DNA of 64,000 nucleotides from Chitinophaga agri (GCF_010093065.1 NZ_CP048113.1:3596001-3660000), one strand, 5' to 3'. Shown: positions 32,848-41,546, numbered from the stretch's first letter. A program made the numbers and translations. Notes: generated from the sequence alone by a model not told the origin.

Positions 32848-35800
32848 ATGAAAAGACATCTACTCCTTTTCTTTGCTGTGGCCTGTTTTGCCCGTGTACA
32901 TGCACAAACGCAACCTGTTGCACAGCCTTTACCTTACCAGCAGTCTTTTGGAAGCCTTTCTCCTTCATCCACCACCTATCCTGACGGGTGGCACGGCTGG
33001 ACCCTTTCCGGCTCCCCTGCTGGTAACTTCAATGTACTTCCACCGGCCTCAGACAAGCCGCTGACCACCGGAAGTGCATCCAGCACTGCCAATGGTGTGT
33101 ATAACTATAATGGGAAACTGGGATTTCTGAACAGTGGCAGTGTGGATAACAGCCTGGTACTGGCCATCAGTACCAGCGGCCAGACGAACGTCGCCGTGCA
33201 GTATGACGTGATGACGCTTCGTAATCCATACGATGGCACTTACAATACCCGCATCAACGAAGTGACCCTCCAATACCGCGTGGGCAATACCGGCAATTTT
33301 ACCAACATCACAGGTGTTGAATACCAGAATGGTACCACTACCCAGACAGGATCAGGGGTCACCGCTCCGCTGGATTCTGCTCACAGAGCCCTCGTATTGC
33401 CTGGAGCCTGCGACAATCAGCCATTGGTACAATTACGCTGGGTAAACCGCCAGATCAACGGCGCAGGATCACGGCCCTCGTTTGCGATTGACAATATTAC
33501 CGCTGGCAGTGGCGGCGCGGATGTGACACCTCCTGCCATAGACAGCGTATGGCCTGCTAATCTCAGCACCGGCGTGTCTCCTACTGCGCAGCCTATCATC
33601 ACTTTCTCTGAAAACGTAAAAGCAGGTAGCGGCTTTTTCATTATCCAGAATACCACTTCCGGCACGGCACAGCACATCCCGGCCAATAGTCCCATGCTGA
33701 GCTATAATGGCCGGAATGTAACGATCGCTGCCACTCTTCAGCCAAATCAGCATTACTACATCACCATAGGTAATGGTGCAGTGCTTGACCTGAGTGATAA
33801 CGCTTTTGGCGGATTGACCGATTCAACTGCCTGGTCATTTACCACAGGTGCCCAGCAACTGACTTTCGACTTCAACGTTTGCGTGACGGGCAATATCACG
33901 GGCGGTTTCAGACAATATAGCACAACTGGTGCACAGCGCTGGGACTGTACCACTTTTGGCCGCAGCGGCAATGGCGTACAGATCAACGGTTACAGCAGTG
34001 GCGCGGTGTTAAATCAGGACTGGCTGATCTCTCCATCATTCGACTTAACAGGCTTTGACTACCCGCTACTAAACTTTTATAGCCGAACCGCCTTCGCGGG
34101 TCCTACGCTGCAACTGTTGGTCTCTACTGACTATGATGGCGTCAGTGATCCTTCTACTGCCACCTGGAGCCATGTATATGGTCGTTTTCCGGCAATCCTG
34201 TCAGATACCTGGAAGCTGTCAGACAGTATTAACCTTGCTGCTTTTAAACAACCACACGTATACTTCGCCTTTTTATATAACTCTTCTCCTGAAAAAGGCG
34301 CCGCCCGCTGGACGATCGACGATGTGTTCATCACCAACAGCACGTCCGCACCTCAACCGGCACTGGACCTGACCACTACCAGCCTCGACTTTGACTATGT
34401 TCTGGCAGGACAACCTTCCGCACCATTACCCGTGACATATGGCGCAGGTAACTTTACCAATGCGCTGACCATTACTTCTACCGGGAATTTTACAATCGCT
34501 GCAGATAGCACCAGCACTTACAGCCATACGGTCACTGTTACGCCGTCTTCACTGAACGGAGCCGGGACTGTCTGGGTGAAATTTACTCCTACCGCTGCTA
34601 ACCAGGATTACACCGGCCACCTACAATTCTCTACCTCCGGTTCTACCTTCCCATCCGTGGCATTAGCCGGTACCAGCCGCCGTACCCTGAAGGTGGTGAA
34701 CTGGAATATAGAATGGTTTGGCAGTCCGGTACAGAACCCAGCGAATGACAGTGTGCAACAGGCCAATGTAACCACCATCCTCAAAAAACTGGATGCCGAC
34801 ATATTTGCATTGGCAGAGGTAGTGGATACCGCCCGCTTCCGTGCGGTCGCTAATCAGCTGCCAGGATATAGCTATATTATTTCCGACTTCGGTTCTTATG
34901 CAGATAGTAGTAAAGATATCGACTATGTCAGCGCGCAGAAACTGGCCTTCCTTTATAAGACATCTGTTATCAGGGGTATCCGATCCTATGGCGTTTTACG
35001 TCAGGGTGGCAGCAGCAATGCTTATTATCATTGGTCGTCGGGCAGGTTCCCGTTCCTGTTTGAGGCAAAAGCCAGATTGAACAACGACAGTGCGCTCATC
35101 AATTTTGTGCTGTTACATGCCAAAGCAAATACAGGTAACACGGCCGATAAGATAGAGTCCTGGAACAGACGCCGAAACGGCGCGCTCGAATTGAAAGATT
35201 CCCTGGATGTGCAGTATCCAACGGCCAACCTTGTTGTACTCGGCGACTTCAACGATGCATTTGATAAGACCATTACTACCGAGCTGGCGCCTGACACTAC
35301 CACCTCTTATATAGACTTCATTAATGACAGCATTCATTATAAACCGGTGACACTGCCTTTAAGTCTGCAGGGTAAGAAATCCACTGCATCTTATAATACG
35401 GTAATTGACAACGTCCTGATCTCGGATGAAATGGCGCTCAGTTATCTGCCGGGATCGGCAAAAGTGCGTATCGAGGTAGAAAACCTGGTGGGCAACTATG
35501 CCAGCACAACCACTGACCACTATCCGGTACAGACCAATTACGATTTACATGTGCTGGCGCATCCGGCTGATCTGACATTTGAAGCCACTGTGGACACGGG
35601 AGATGTGAAACTGACGTGGCGTACTCCTTACGAGCTGAATATCAGCAATTATATTATTCAACGTTCAAGAAACCAATCTCAGTTTGAATCCGTAGATACA
35701 GTGGTCGCGCACGGTACTACGTCACAGTCAGTTAATTATGAGGCATATGATACCCGTCCATGGTTAGGCGTATCTTACTACAGACTGAAAGTGACAGGGC

Positions 35801-36108
35801 TGGACGGCAAGGTGACCTACAGTGAAAATCAGCGGGTTATTGTAACAGTACGCGATCTTTTACAGAAACTCTTCTGGTGCATCTTTGGTCGTCAGTTGCA
35901 GATCTGGATCGATATGGAGAGAGGAGGACCCGCCCAGGTACAACTCGTTGATATGCAAGGTCGTATAAGACATCAGAGTCAAACGATCCTGAACAAGGGT
36001 AAAAATATCAAATCACTGGATATCAGCACTTTACCAAACGGCATTTATATTCTGCGCGTGCAGAGCATGGAAGGGACGCAGGTAACCAAAATACTCGTTA
36101 ACCGTTGA
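32848..36108 (+). CDS. Secreted multidomain endonuclease/exonuclease/phosphatase-like protein with T9SS sorting domain
   Basis: The 1086-residue protein has a signal peptide ending RVHAQ (about residue 20). Then come a beta-sandwich region, an SbsA-type Ig-like domain (near residues 230-330, VWPANLSTGVSPTAQPIITF), a choice-of-anchor-like domain (DWLISPSFDLTGFDYPLL), and another Ig-like domain. The EEP nuclease fold spans about residues 610-890: VVNWNIEWFG, ALAEVVDT, LHAKANTG, VVLGDFNDAFD, and TTDHYPVQTNY with the final histidine. A fibronectin-like domain and a type A T9SS C-terminal domain (LDISTLPNGIYILRVQS ... TKILVNR) close it. The canonical NWNIEWFG, GDFND and DHYP residues suggest an active extracellular nuclease or phosphodiesterase. 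The substrate is unknown. Confidence 0.85.
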   Translation: MKRHLLLFFAVACFARVHAQTQPVAQPLPYQQSFGSLSPSSTTYPDGWHGWTLSGSPAGNFNVLPPASDKPLTTGSASSTANGVYNYNGKLGFLNSGSVDNSLVLAISTSGQTNVAVQYDVMTLRNPYDGTYNTRINEVTLQYRVGNTGNFTNITGVEYQNGTTTQTGSGVTAPLDSAHRALVLPGACDNQPLVQLRWVNRQINGAGSRPSFAIDNITAGSGGADVTPPAIDSVWPANLSTGVSPTAQPIITFSENVKAGSGFFIIQNTTSGTAQHIPANSPMLSYNGRNVTIAATLQPNQHYYITIGNGAVLDLSDNAFGGLTDSTAWSFTTGAQQLTFDFNVCVTGNITGGFRQYSTTGAQRWDCTTFGRSGNGVQINGYSSGAVLNQDWLISPSFDLTGFDYPLLNFYSRTAFAGPTLQLLVSTDYDGVSDPSTATWSHVYGRFPAILSDTWKLSDSINLAAFKQPHVYFAFLYNSSPEKGAARWTIDDVFITNSTSAPQPALDLTTTSLDFDYVLAGQPSAPLPVTYGAGNFTNALTITSTGNFTIAADSTSTYSHTVTVTPSSLNGAGTVWVKFTPTAANQDYTGHLQFSTSGSTFPSVALAGTSRRTLKVVNWNIEWFGSPVQNPANDSVQQANVTTILKKLDADIFALAEVVDTARFRAVANQLPGYSYIISDFGSYADSSKDIDYVSAQKLAFLYKTSVIRGIRSYGVLRQGGSSNAYYHWSSGRFPFLFEAKARLNNDSALINFVLLHAKANTGNTADKIESWNRRRNGALELKDSLDVQYPTANLVVLGDFNDAFDKTITTELAPDTTTSYIDFINDSIHYKPVTLPLSLQGKKSTASYNTVIDNVLISDEMALSYLPGSAKVRIEVENLVGNYASTTTDHYPVQTNYDLHVLAHPADLTFEATVDTGDVKLTWRTPYELNISNYIIQRSRNQSQFESVDTVVAHGTTSQSVNYEAYDTRPWLGVSYYRLKVTGLDGKVTYSENQRVIVTVRDLLQKLFWCIFGRQLQIWIDMERGGPAQVQLVDMQGRIRHQSQTILNKGKNIKSLDISTLPNGIYILRVQSMEGTQVTKILVNR

Positions 36109-36135
36109 TCTTTTTGAAGAAACCATTAGAACGAC

Positions 36136-36166
36136 AGCCGCTCTGTTCCCCACAGAGCGGCTTTTT
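36136..36166 (+). terminator. Rho-independent terminator of the T9SS nuclease-like gene
   Basis: AGCCGCTCTGT (36136-36146) pairs with ACAGAGCGGCT (36152-36162) around TCCCC, followed by a T run. It directly precedes the -33 element of the rpsF promoter. Confidence 0.9.
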
Positions 36167-36167
36167 A

Positions 36168-36198
36168 TTTGTAGGTGTCAGCATTTTAAGTATCTTTG
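36168..36198 (+). promoter_or_regulatory. Bacteroidetes-type promoter of rpsF-rpsR-rplI
   Basis: TTTG (36168-36171), a 19 bp spacer and TATCTTTG (36191-36198) match the phylum consensus exactly. Transcription would start near 36204, giving a leader of about 34 nt before rpsF. The leader is too short for the S6:S18-binding structure known in other phyla, and I do not see that motif. Confidence 0.85.
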
Positions 36199-36237
36199 CA
36201 CTCCTAAATTTTTCTAACAATAAAAAACAGGGAAATT

Positions 36238-36588
36238 ATGAACTACGAATTGATGGTGATCTTTACCCCTGTGCTGTCTGAGGAAGATTACAAAGCTGCT
36301 CAGAAAAAATTCGCTGATATCGTTAAAGAGAACGGCGGAGAAGTAACGCACGAAAATCCCTGGGGATTAAGATCACTGGCGTACCCAATCCAGAAAAAAA
36401 CTACGGGCTTGTACCTGGTTCTGGAATACAATGCGCCATCCGACCTCAATGAGAAGCTGAAAGTTCAGCTGAACCGTGATGAAAATGTACTGCGTCACAT
36501 GATCACAGCATTAGACAAATATGCTGTACAGTACAACAATCGTAAAAGAAATGGCGTAAACGCTGATTCTAAAACCGCAGAAGCTTAA
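36238..36588 (+). CDS. rpsF: 30S ribosomal protein S6
   Basis: The 116-residue protein starts [18 protein letters not shown], the usual S6 N-terminus. It contains [19 protein letters not shown] and ends the fold with [16 protein letters not shown]6 binds 16S rRNA in the platform together with S18, encoded next. The final 18 residues are a polar tail. It is first in the operon rpsF-rpsR-rplI; no ssb or priB gene is interposed, unlike in Proteobacteria and Firmicutes. Confidence 0.96.
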   Translation: MNYELMVIFTPVLSEEDYKAAQKKFADIVKENGGEVTHENPWGLRSLAYPIQKKTTGLYLVLEYNAPSDLNEKLKVQLNRDENVLRHMITALDKYAVQYNNRKRNGVNADSKTAEA

Positions 36589-36592
36589 AATT

Positions 36593-36859
36593 ATGGCAGT
36601 AAAACAAGAAATTAAGTATTTAACCGCCGTAAAAACTGAGAAGCGCGCAAAGAAATATTGCCGTTTCAAGAAGTTAGGCATCCGGTATGTAGATTACAAA
36701 GACGGTGAGTTCCTGAAGAAATTCCTGAACGAACAGGGTAAAATGTTACCACGTCGTATCAGCGGTAACTCTCTGAAATTCCAGCGTAAAGTAGCGCAGG
36801 CTATTAAGAAAGCCCGTCAAATGGCTTTGTTACCATACGTTACTGACCTTTTGAAATAG
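36593..36859 (+). CDS. rpsR: 30S ribosomal protein S18
   Basis: The 88-residue protein has the S18 motif near residues 30-60: [20 protein letters not shown] and [28 protein letters not shown] follows at the C-terminus. It contains no zinc-ribbon cysteine set (only one cysteine, [10 protein letters not shown]), so it is the C-minus form. It begins 4 bp after rpsF and binds beside S6 on the small subunit. Confidence 0.97.
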   Translation: MAVKQEIKYLTAVKTEKRAKKYCRFKKLGIRYVDYKDGEFLKKFLNEQGKMLPRRISGNSLKFQRKVAQAIKKARQMALLPYVTDLLK

Positions 36860-36920
36860 ACAAACCACCTAGGTTTCCGGTGTATGCCGGGTAATTAAAG
36901 GTCCTTAAAACTAATTAACA

Positions 36921-37367
36921 ATGCAAGTAATCTTAATACAAGACGTAGATAACCTGGGCCAGAAAAATGAGCTGGCTACCGTGAAAAACGGTTACGCCAG
37001 GAATTTCCTGATCCCGCAGAAATTTGCGGTAGAAGCTAGCCCTTCTAACCTGAAGCAACTCCAGGAACGCCTGAAAGTGCAGAAAGTAAAAGAAGAGAAA
37101 ATGCTGGCAGAAATCGCCAAGGTAGTGGAAGTGCTGAAAGCAGGTCCAGTTAAAATTGGTGCTAAAACCGGTACTTCCGGTAAGATCTTCGGTAGCGTAA
37201 CTGGTGTGCAGATCGCACGTGCTATTAAAGAGCAGAAAGGTTACGAAATCGATCGTCGCCGCATCCACATCCTGGATGATGTAAAAGAACTGGGTACTTA
37301 CAAAGCGAAACTGGATTTCGGTAAAGGCAACGAAGCTGAACTGGAATTCGAAGTTGTAGCTGAATAA
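36921..37367 (+). CDS. rplI: 50S ribosomal protein L9
   Basis: The 148-residue protein has the L9 N-domain (MQVILIQDVDNLGQKNEL and VKNGYARNFLIPQKFA). A long connecting helix follows (KQLQERLKVQKVKEEKML), then the C-domain with GKIFGSVTGVQIARAI and DRRRIHILDDVKELG. It binds 23S rRNA at the base of the L1 stalk. A 61 bp gap with small inverted repeats separates it from rpsR, and a strong terminator follows. Confidence 0.97.
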   Translation: MQVILIQDVDNLGQKNELATVKNGYARNFLIPQKFAVEASPSNLKQLQERLKVQKVKEEKMLAEIAKVVEVLKAGPVKIGAKTGTSGKIFGSVTGVQIARAIKEQKGYEIDRRRIHILDDVKELGTYKAKLDFGKGNEAELEFEVVAE

Positions 37368-37388
37368 GTCTACATATTCTTCAAAAAG

Positions 37389-37424
37389 TCCCGTCTCATG
37401 TAAAAATGAGGCGGGATTTTTTTT
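37389..37424 (+). terminator. Rho-independent terminator of the rpsF-rplI operon
   Basis: TCCCGTCTCAT (37389-37399) pairs with ATGAGGCGGGA (37406-37416), with one G-T wobble, followed by eight T residues. Its stem shares the core CCCGTCTCAT with the htpG terminator. Confidence 0.93.
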
Positions 37425-37433
37425 GCAGTTAGT

Positions 37434-37441
37434 TATCTTTG
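37434..37441 (+). promoter_or_regulatory. Candidate -7 element for the lipoprotein gene at 37449
   Basis: TATCTTTG fits TAnnTTTG and is the same octamer as in the rpsF promoter. It lies 7 nt before the ATG at 37449, so the mRNA would be leaderless or nearly so. The -33 position falls in the T tract of the preceding terminator and shows no TTG. Confidence 0.4.
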
Positions 37442-37448
37442 TAACACT

Positions 37449-38186
37449 ATGAAAACGTACTTATCTCTATTCCTCGCAGCAGGCATACTACTTGCCTGTA
37501 ATAATGATACTACGGAAAACAGTGACCTTACAAAAGATACCGCACACATAGAAGAACCACCGGCTACCGGCAAAGTACTCCGTAACACTGATACTTTTAG
37601 TGTGGGTAATAAACATTTCACCATAGAGCCACTGGCAGCCTCCTCCTTCTCAAAACAGCCTACTCCCGATTATGACAGTACGGAAGAAAGTCTGATCGCC
37701 AAAGATGCGGACCGTATTCAGCGTAAAGGAGCTAACCTTTATATCAAGCTGAACAATGGGCTGGTGACACAGCTCACTAATAATACCCTTGACGACGCCC
37801 AATATGCCAATTACTTCTATGCAGGCTATATACCGGAGATCCATCAGCACCTCATATTTGGCGGCTATTATGAATCCAGTGACTATGTGCTGGTCAATGC
37901 AGATAATGGTACTATCACCCACGTATGGGGTATCCCAGTGATCTCTCCTGACCATAAATACGTGATCTGCCCTTCCGTTGATCTCGTCGCAGCATTTAAT
38001 TATAATGGCTTTCAGCTCTTTTCCTATACCGATAATAAGCTCGTTCCTGAAGGTGATGTGGTATTTGAGAAGTGGGGTCCCGGCCAGATGAAATGGCTCG
38101 ATAATAAGACTATAGAGGCGGAATACGTGGAATTGGATAAGGATATGAATGAGGTGACGAAACCTGTGAAGCTGTTGATGAATTAA
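37449..38186 (+). CDS. Lipoprotein of unknown function
   Basis: The 245-residue protein has a lipoprotein signal peptide, MKTYLSLFLAAGILLACNND, with the cysteine at residue 17. The first 50 residues after it are polar and probably flexible. The rest is predicted to be mostly beta structure, with DRIQRKGANLYIKLNNG, LIFGGYYESSDYVLVNADNG and GPGQMKWLDNKTIEAEYVE, a pattern reminiscent of propeller-like repeats. I do not recognize a named family. It is transcribed alone, after the L9 terminator, and would sit in the envelope. Confidence 0.7.
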   Translation: MKTYLSLFLAAGILLACNNDTTENSDLTKDTAHIEEPPATGKVLRNTDTFSVGNKHFTIEPLAASSFSKQPTPDYDSTEESLIAKDADRIQRKGANLYIKLNNGLVTQLTNNTLDDAQYANYFYAGYIPEIHQHLIFGGYYESSDYVLVNADNGTITHVWGIPVISPDHKYVICPSVDLVAAFNYNGFQLFSYTDNKLVPEGDVVFEKWGPGQMKWLDNKTIEAEYVELDKDMNEVTKPVKLLMN

Positions 38187-38205
38187 ATATCGCTATTTAC
38201 CTGAT

Positions 38206-38247
38206 GCCGCAAAAATGTTTGTCTATAAAGCCAAACATTTTTGCGGC
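38206..38247. repeat. Perfect 16 bp-stem inverted repeat
   Basis: GCCGCAAAAATGTTTG (38206-38221) is perfectly inverted in CAAACATTTTTGCGGC (38232-38247) with a 10 nt loop. It stands 20 bp after the lipoprotein stop. No T run follows it, but the 3' arm itself carries TTTTT, so it may act as a weak terminator or stabilize the 3' end of the message. Confidence 0.8.
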
Positions 38248-38384
38248 TGCTTCTACTATAGACTCGTCGGATATAGCATGCCATCCTGTAAAGCTGTACA
38301 GCTCATGTATATACAGAGACGTACATAATTAATTGCCAGAAGGATGCGTCAAATAGCTTATCTTAATCACTACAATCCACGTAT

Positions 38385-38777
38385 ATGAGAAATCTCTTAT
38401 TGGCAGTTTTTCTATTGTTCTCCGGCCTCCTCCTGATCTCTCCTTCTTCCTATGCACAGCTACAGCAGGCCCCGCTTTCCAATATCGAAGGGAATGCAAA
38501 ATCCATTACCAGTAAACTGAAGAGTGGTTTGTCCCTGACAGACGCGCAGGAACCTAAAATATTAGATGCGGTAACGAATTTCCTGCAGCAGCGAGCTACC
38601 ATCCTGCCAATGAATAACAGCAATCCAAAGGCATACAGCACGAAGCTGAAGGGGTATCATACCAGCTTTCACCGCAAACTGAAGCATATACTTACGCCGG
38701 AACAATTCACTGGCTTCCTGGAGCTGAAACCAGTGAATAATGACATGACCAATGTCCTGTCACAGTTATTTTACTAG
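38385..38777 (+). CDS. Small exported helical protein of unknown function
   Basis: The 130-residue protein has a signal peptide (LLAVFLLFSGLLLISPSSYAQ, cleavage near residue 25; the segment is 21 residues if counted whole, so only its end PSSYAQ is diagnostic). The mature part is helical, with two similar elements: SGLSLTDAQEPKILDAVTNF and HILTPEQFTGFLEL. The LT-x-EQ/AQ pattern recalls CpxP/Spy-like periplasmic proteins, but the match is weak. It ends one base before the stop of the convergent dipeptidase gene, so the two messages must overlap at their 3' ends. Confidence 0.65.
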   Translation: MRNLLLAVFLLFSGLLLISPSSYAQLQQAPLSNIEGNAKSITSKLKSGLSLTDAQEPKILDAVTNFLQQRATILPMNNSNPKAYSTKLKGYHTSFHRKLKHILTPEQFTGFLELKPVNNDMTNVLSQLFY

Positions 38778-38778
38778 C

Positions 38779-39849
38779 TTAACTCCAGGCCTTTCGCAGG
38801 AACCTTAACCAGTTTCCATGCATAATGTTGTCAATATCTTCCGCAGAATATCCTCTTTTGGCAAATAATGCCGGGATCTTCTGCAGATCTGCAATTGTTT
38901 CAAGGTCATAAGGACTTTGCTCCTTACCAAAGGCACCATCCAGATCTGAACCGATACCAACATGCAACGCATTCCCTGCCAGCTGACAGATGTGGTCCAT
39001 ATGATCTACCAGTACATCCAGTGAAGCACCCATTTCTTCTGGCTGGGATACGCCTCTCACCCATCCGGGTACCATCATCCAGGCATCCATCGCACCACCG
39101 ATAACAGCACCACGACTGATCAGTTCCTTCAGCTGCTCATCAGAGAACTGCCTGTTATGATTTACCAGCGCACGTACGTTGTTATGACTAGCCCACACAT
39201 GGCCATGGAAATGTTCCATCGCCTCCCAGAAGCTATCGTCACACAGATGCGTCGCATCGAGGATGATATTCAGGCGTTCCATTTCTTTTAATAATGCCTG
39301 CCCTTTCGCGCCCATAAACCCGGTAGCGTCCGTACCCTGTGCATAACGGCCGGGGCCATAATGTGCAGGCCCAACAGCACGCAGACCGTTATCATATGCG
39401 CGTTGCAGATAATCCAGATTGACAATAGAATCCGCACCTTCCAGACTCAGTATATAACCGATAGGTTTATTCGTATTAGGCGTACCATCATTCCACAGGG
39501 CCAGGTGTTTTTCCAGTCCTGCCAGGTCCCTGATCTGTGTCATTTCCCCTGCATCCTCCATAGCATTGTACCAAGCCAGTTGTCCCTGTGTCTGAGCCCA
39601 TGCCTGTTCCGGTGAATACCAGCCGGGTAATGGATTATCAGGTGCTACAAATCTGGCGATCTGGGTACCCACTACCAGGCCGATATTACCTTCTCTTAGC
39701 TGCGGAAAAGAGACCACTCCTTTCGCCCGGTCAGGCTTATCGGTCATACCTTCTTCGCGCTTCCTGATATCATTAACCGGCAACCGCAGATTACGGTTCC
39801 ATTCCATCGCATTCATGCTAAGGTCAAGATGCGCATCAACTATAAACAT
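38779..39849 (-). CDS. Membrane dipeptidase (peptidase family M19)
   Basis: This 356-residue metallopeptidase shows the M19 (renal dipeptidase) pattern. Metal ligands HxD are in IVDAHLDLSM at the N-terminus; ILDATHLCDDSFWEAMEHF and VWASHNNVRALV hold the later histidines, and HVGIGSDLDGAFG closes the site. The enzymes hydrolyse dipeptides and often accept a D-residue at the C-terminal position. No signal peptide is seen, so it is probably cytoplasmic. It is the last gene of a likely operon with a PLP enzyme, RidA and a GntP permease, which fits breakdown of imported D-amino-acid-containing peptides or related compounds (inference). Confidence 0.9.
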   Translation of the reverse strand: MFIVDAHLDLSMNAMEWNRNLRLPVNDIRKREEGMTDKPDRAKGVVSFPQLREGNIGLVVGTQIARFVAPDNPLPGWYSPEQAWAQTQGQLAWYNAMEDAGEMTQIRDLAGLEKHLALWNDGTPNTNKPIGYILSLEGADSIVNLDYLQRAYDNGLRAVGPAHYGPGRYAQGTDATGFMGAKGQALLKEMERLNIILDATHLCDDSFWEAMEHFHGHVWASHNNVRALVNHNRQFSDEQLKELISRGAVIGGAMDAWMMVPGWVRGVSQPEEMGASLDVLVDHMDHICQLAGNALHVGIGSDLDGAFGKEQSPYDLETIADLQKIPALFAKRGYSAEDIDNIMHGNWLRFLRKAWS

Positions 39850-39868
39850 GTGAATACTATTTGATAAA

Positions 39869-40978
39869 TTAGATCATGATCTTTCTGTCTCTCGCTATCA
39901 CTTTCCACCATGCCACACAATTGTTACTTTCTACTACACCAACACGCTCATGCAGGGCTACCGTCGGACAGATATGTAACGGGATGCCGTACAATACCGT
40001 TCCCACAGGGTATAGCGATGTATCCGGCACTTTGATCACCATATGCTCTTCGCTGTGTCCCTGGAGTTCCGCATCCGGCAGCTTCAGGAAATGAACACGC
40101 GGTTGCGGGTTTTCGGCAGCGACAGATTTATGTCCGAGGTCGACACACAGATGTTTTCCGTCAATAACAGAAATAACACGGGTAATAACCGAGGCGGCAA
40201 ATACAAATGTCTGTTCAGGATGCAGATTATAATAGCCCCAGTCCTGGAAAATAAATGTACCCGGGCTGCATTCCACCCCATCCCGCTCAGCATGTATCGC
40301 ATAGGTGGGCGTGCCACCTGCTACTATTTTCGGCGCGGGTGCACCGCTTTCTGTGATAGCCGCGGCGAGTGCCAGTACAGGCGCAAATCCTGCATTACAT
40401 TTCTCTCTGCGTAACTGATATTCTGTATCATGCAGATGACCATCGTATGCGTGTAATCCTATTGGCGTGACACCTGGCAGTTGTAACAACTCCTGGTACA
40501 ATTCCAATGCATCATTACCCGGACCCGGTGCTATACCCGTCCTGTTCATACCGACATTGAGATCGATATATACGGGGAGTGTATGCTTCGCTGCTGCGAA
40601 TACAGCTGCAATTGCAATAGCAGATGCGCGGTTATCCACCAGGCAGGCATATTTCGTATCCGGATATTGTTCCACTATCTGCAATAACCTGTCAATCTTG
40701 GGACCAACGGGCTGATACGCCAGTAGTACATCTCCCGCACCGGCCAGTCCAAGCATTTCGGCTTCAGCGATCGTCGCACATTTGAACTTGTTGATGCCTT
40801 CCCCCTGCAATAACTGCACGGCTTCTGTCATCTTGCTCGTCTTAATATGCGGACGCAGACGTTGTACATTTCCTACTGTTTGTTTTACCTGTAAGATGTT
40901 TTCCCGCATGCGTTCAGGATATACCAGCACAGCAGGCGTGTCAATTGTGTTAATATTGTGCAGTTCGTACCAGTCCAT
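39869..40978 (-). CDS. D-threonine aldolase-like PLP enzyme (alanine racemase N-terminal fold)
   Basis: The 369-residue protein has the fold-type III signature with the PLP lysine in RLRPHIKTSKMTEAV (near residue 45). DTPAVLVYPERMREN precedes it, and VYIDLNVGMNRTGIAPG and GLHAYDGHLHD follow. The C-terminal half contains the metal-site histidine and cysteine pattern of D-threonine aldolases (LHICPTVALHERVGVV). These enzymes cleave D-beta-hydroxy amino acids to glycine and an aldehyde; some relatives are D-serine dehydratases. I start at the ATG at 40978, because the frame upstream opens at a TTG. The ridA gene upstream fits, since PLP lyases release reactive enamines. Confidence 0.87.
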   Translation of the reverse strand: MDWYELHNINTIDTPAVLVYPERMRENILQVKQTVGNVQRLRPHIKTSKMTEAVQLLQGEGINKFKCATIAEAEMLGLAGAGDVLLAYQPVGPKIDRLLQIVEQYPDTKYACLVDNRASAIAIAAVFAAAKHTLPVYIDLNVGMNRTGIAPGPGNDALELYQELLQLPGVTPIGLHAYDGHLHDTEYQLRREKCNAGFAPVLALAAAITESGAPAPKIVAGGTPTYAIHAERDGVECSPGTFIFQDWGYYNLHPEQTFVFAASVITRVISVIDGKHLCVDLGHKSVAAENPQPRVHFLKLPDAELQGHSEEHMVIKVPDTSLYPVGTVLYGIPLHICPTVALHERVGVVESNNCVAWWKVIARDRKIMI

Positions 40979-41064
40979 AAGATGCAATTGGGAATTGGTT
41001 AATCAGGAATTAGTAATGGGTTAGTCCCGGTACATCAATAGTGAGCCGAAACATTCCTAATCGG

Positions 41065-41526
41065 TTAATGTAATTCAAATAATGCTTCGATCTCCACTGG
41101 TATATTATCCGGGAGGGAGCCCATACCTACTGCACTACGTACGCCAATACCATTTTCCTCTCCCCATACTTTTGCGAACAGTTCACTCGCACCATTGATA
41201 ATATAAGGGTGACGGCCAAAGTCGGGCGTACAGTTCACCATACCCAGCACTTTGATCACGCGTTTTACTTTGTCAAGACTGCCCAGGTTTGCTACGATAG
41301 TAGACAGCATAGTGAGGCCCACCTGTCTTGCAGCCAGCTTACCTGCTTCCATGTCAAACTCAACACCAATACGGCCGATGATCAGGCTCTTATCATCCTG
41401 TACGGGACCATGACCGGAGAGATACAGGTACTTGCCATCAACGAGGCATGGCTTGTAAACACCGAGTGGTGATGGTGCAGGTGGTAATGATAATCCTAAT
41501 GCTTTAAAGTTCTCTGTTGGTGTCAT
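41065..41526 (-). CDS. RidA family protein (YjgF/YER057c/UK114)
   Basis: The 153-residue protein has PAPSPLGVYKPCLVDGKYLYLSG near the N-terminus (split: PAPSPLGVYKP, then GKYLYLSGHGP). IVANLGSLDKVKRVIKVLGM, FAKVWGEENGIGVRSAVGM and the end LPDNIPVEIEALFEL complete the pattern. It belongs to the longer RidA subfamily. The arginine that acts in enamine/imine deamination is present in GVRSAVG. I start at 41526 (MTPTENFKALGL); an in-frame start at 41574 would overlap gntP by 28 bp. It probably deals with imines made by the PLP enzyme encoded next. Confidence 0.88.
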   Translation of the reverse strand: MTPTENFKALGLSLPPAPSPLGVYKPCLVDGKYLYLSGHGPVQDDKSLIIGRIGVEFDMEAGKLAARQVGLTMLSTIVANLGSLDKVKRVIKVLGMVNCTPDFGRHPYIINGASELFAKVWGEENGIGVRSAVGMGSLPDNIPVEIEALFELH

Positions 41527-41546
41527 ACGATCACTGTTTTGTTGAA

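Noticed and set aside
36199..36237. Possible S6:S18-binding leader before rpsF
   Set aside because: The predicted leader is under 40 nt, and no CCG-type bulged hairpin is visible.
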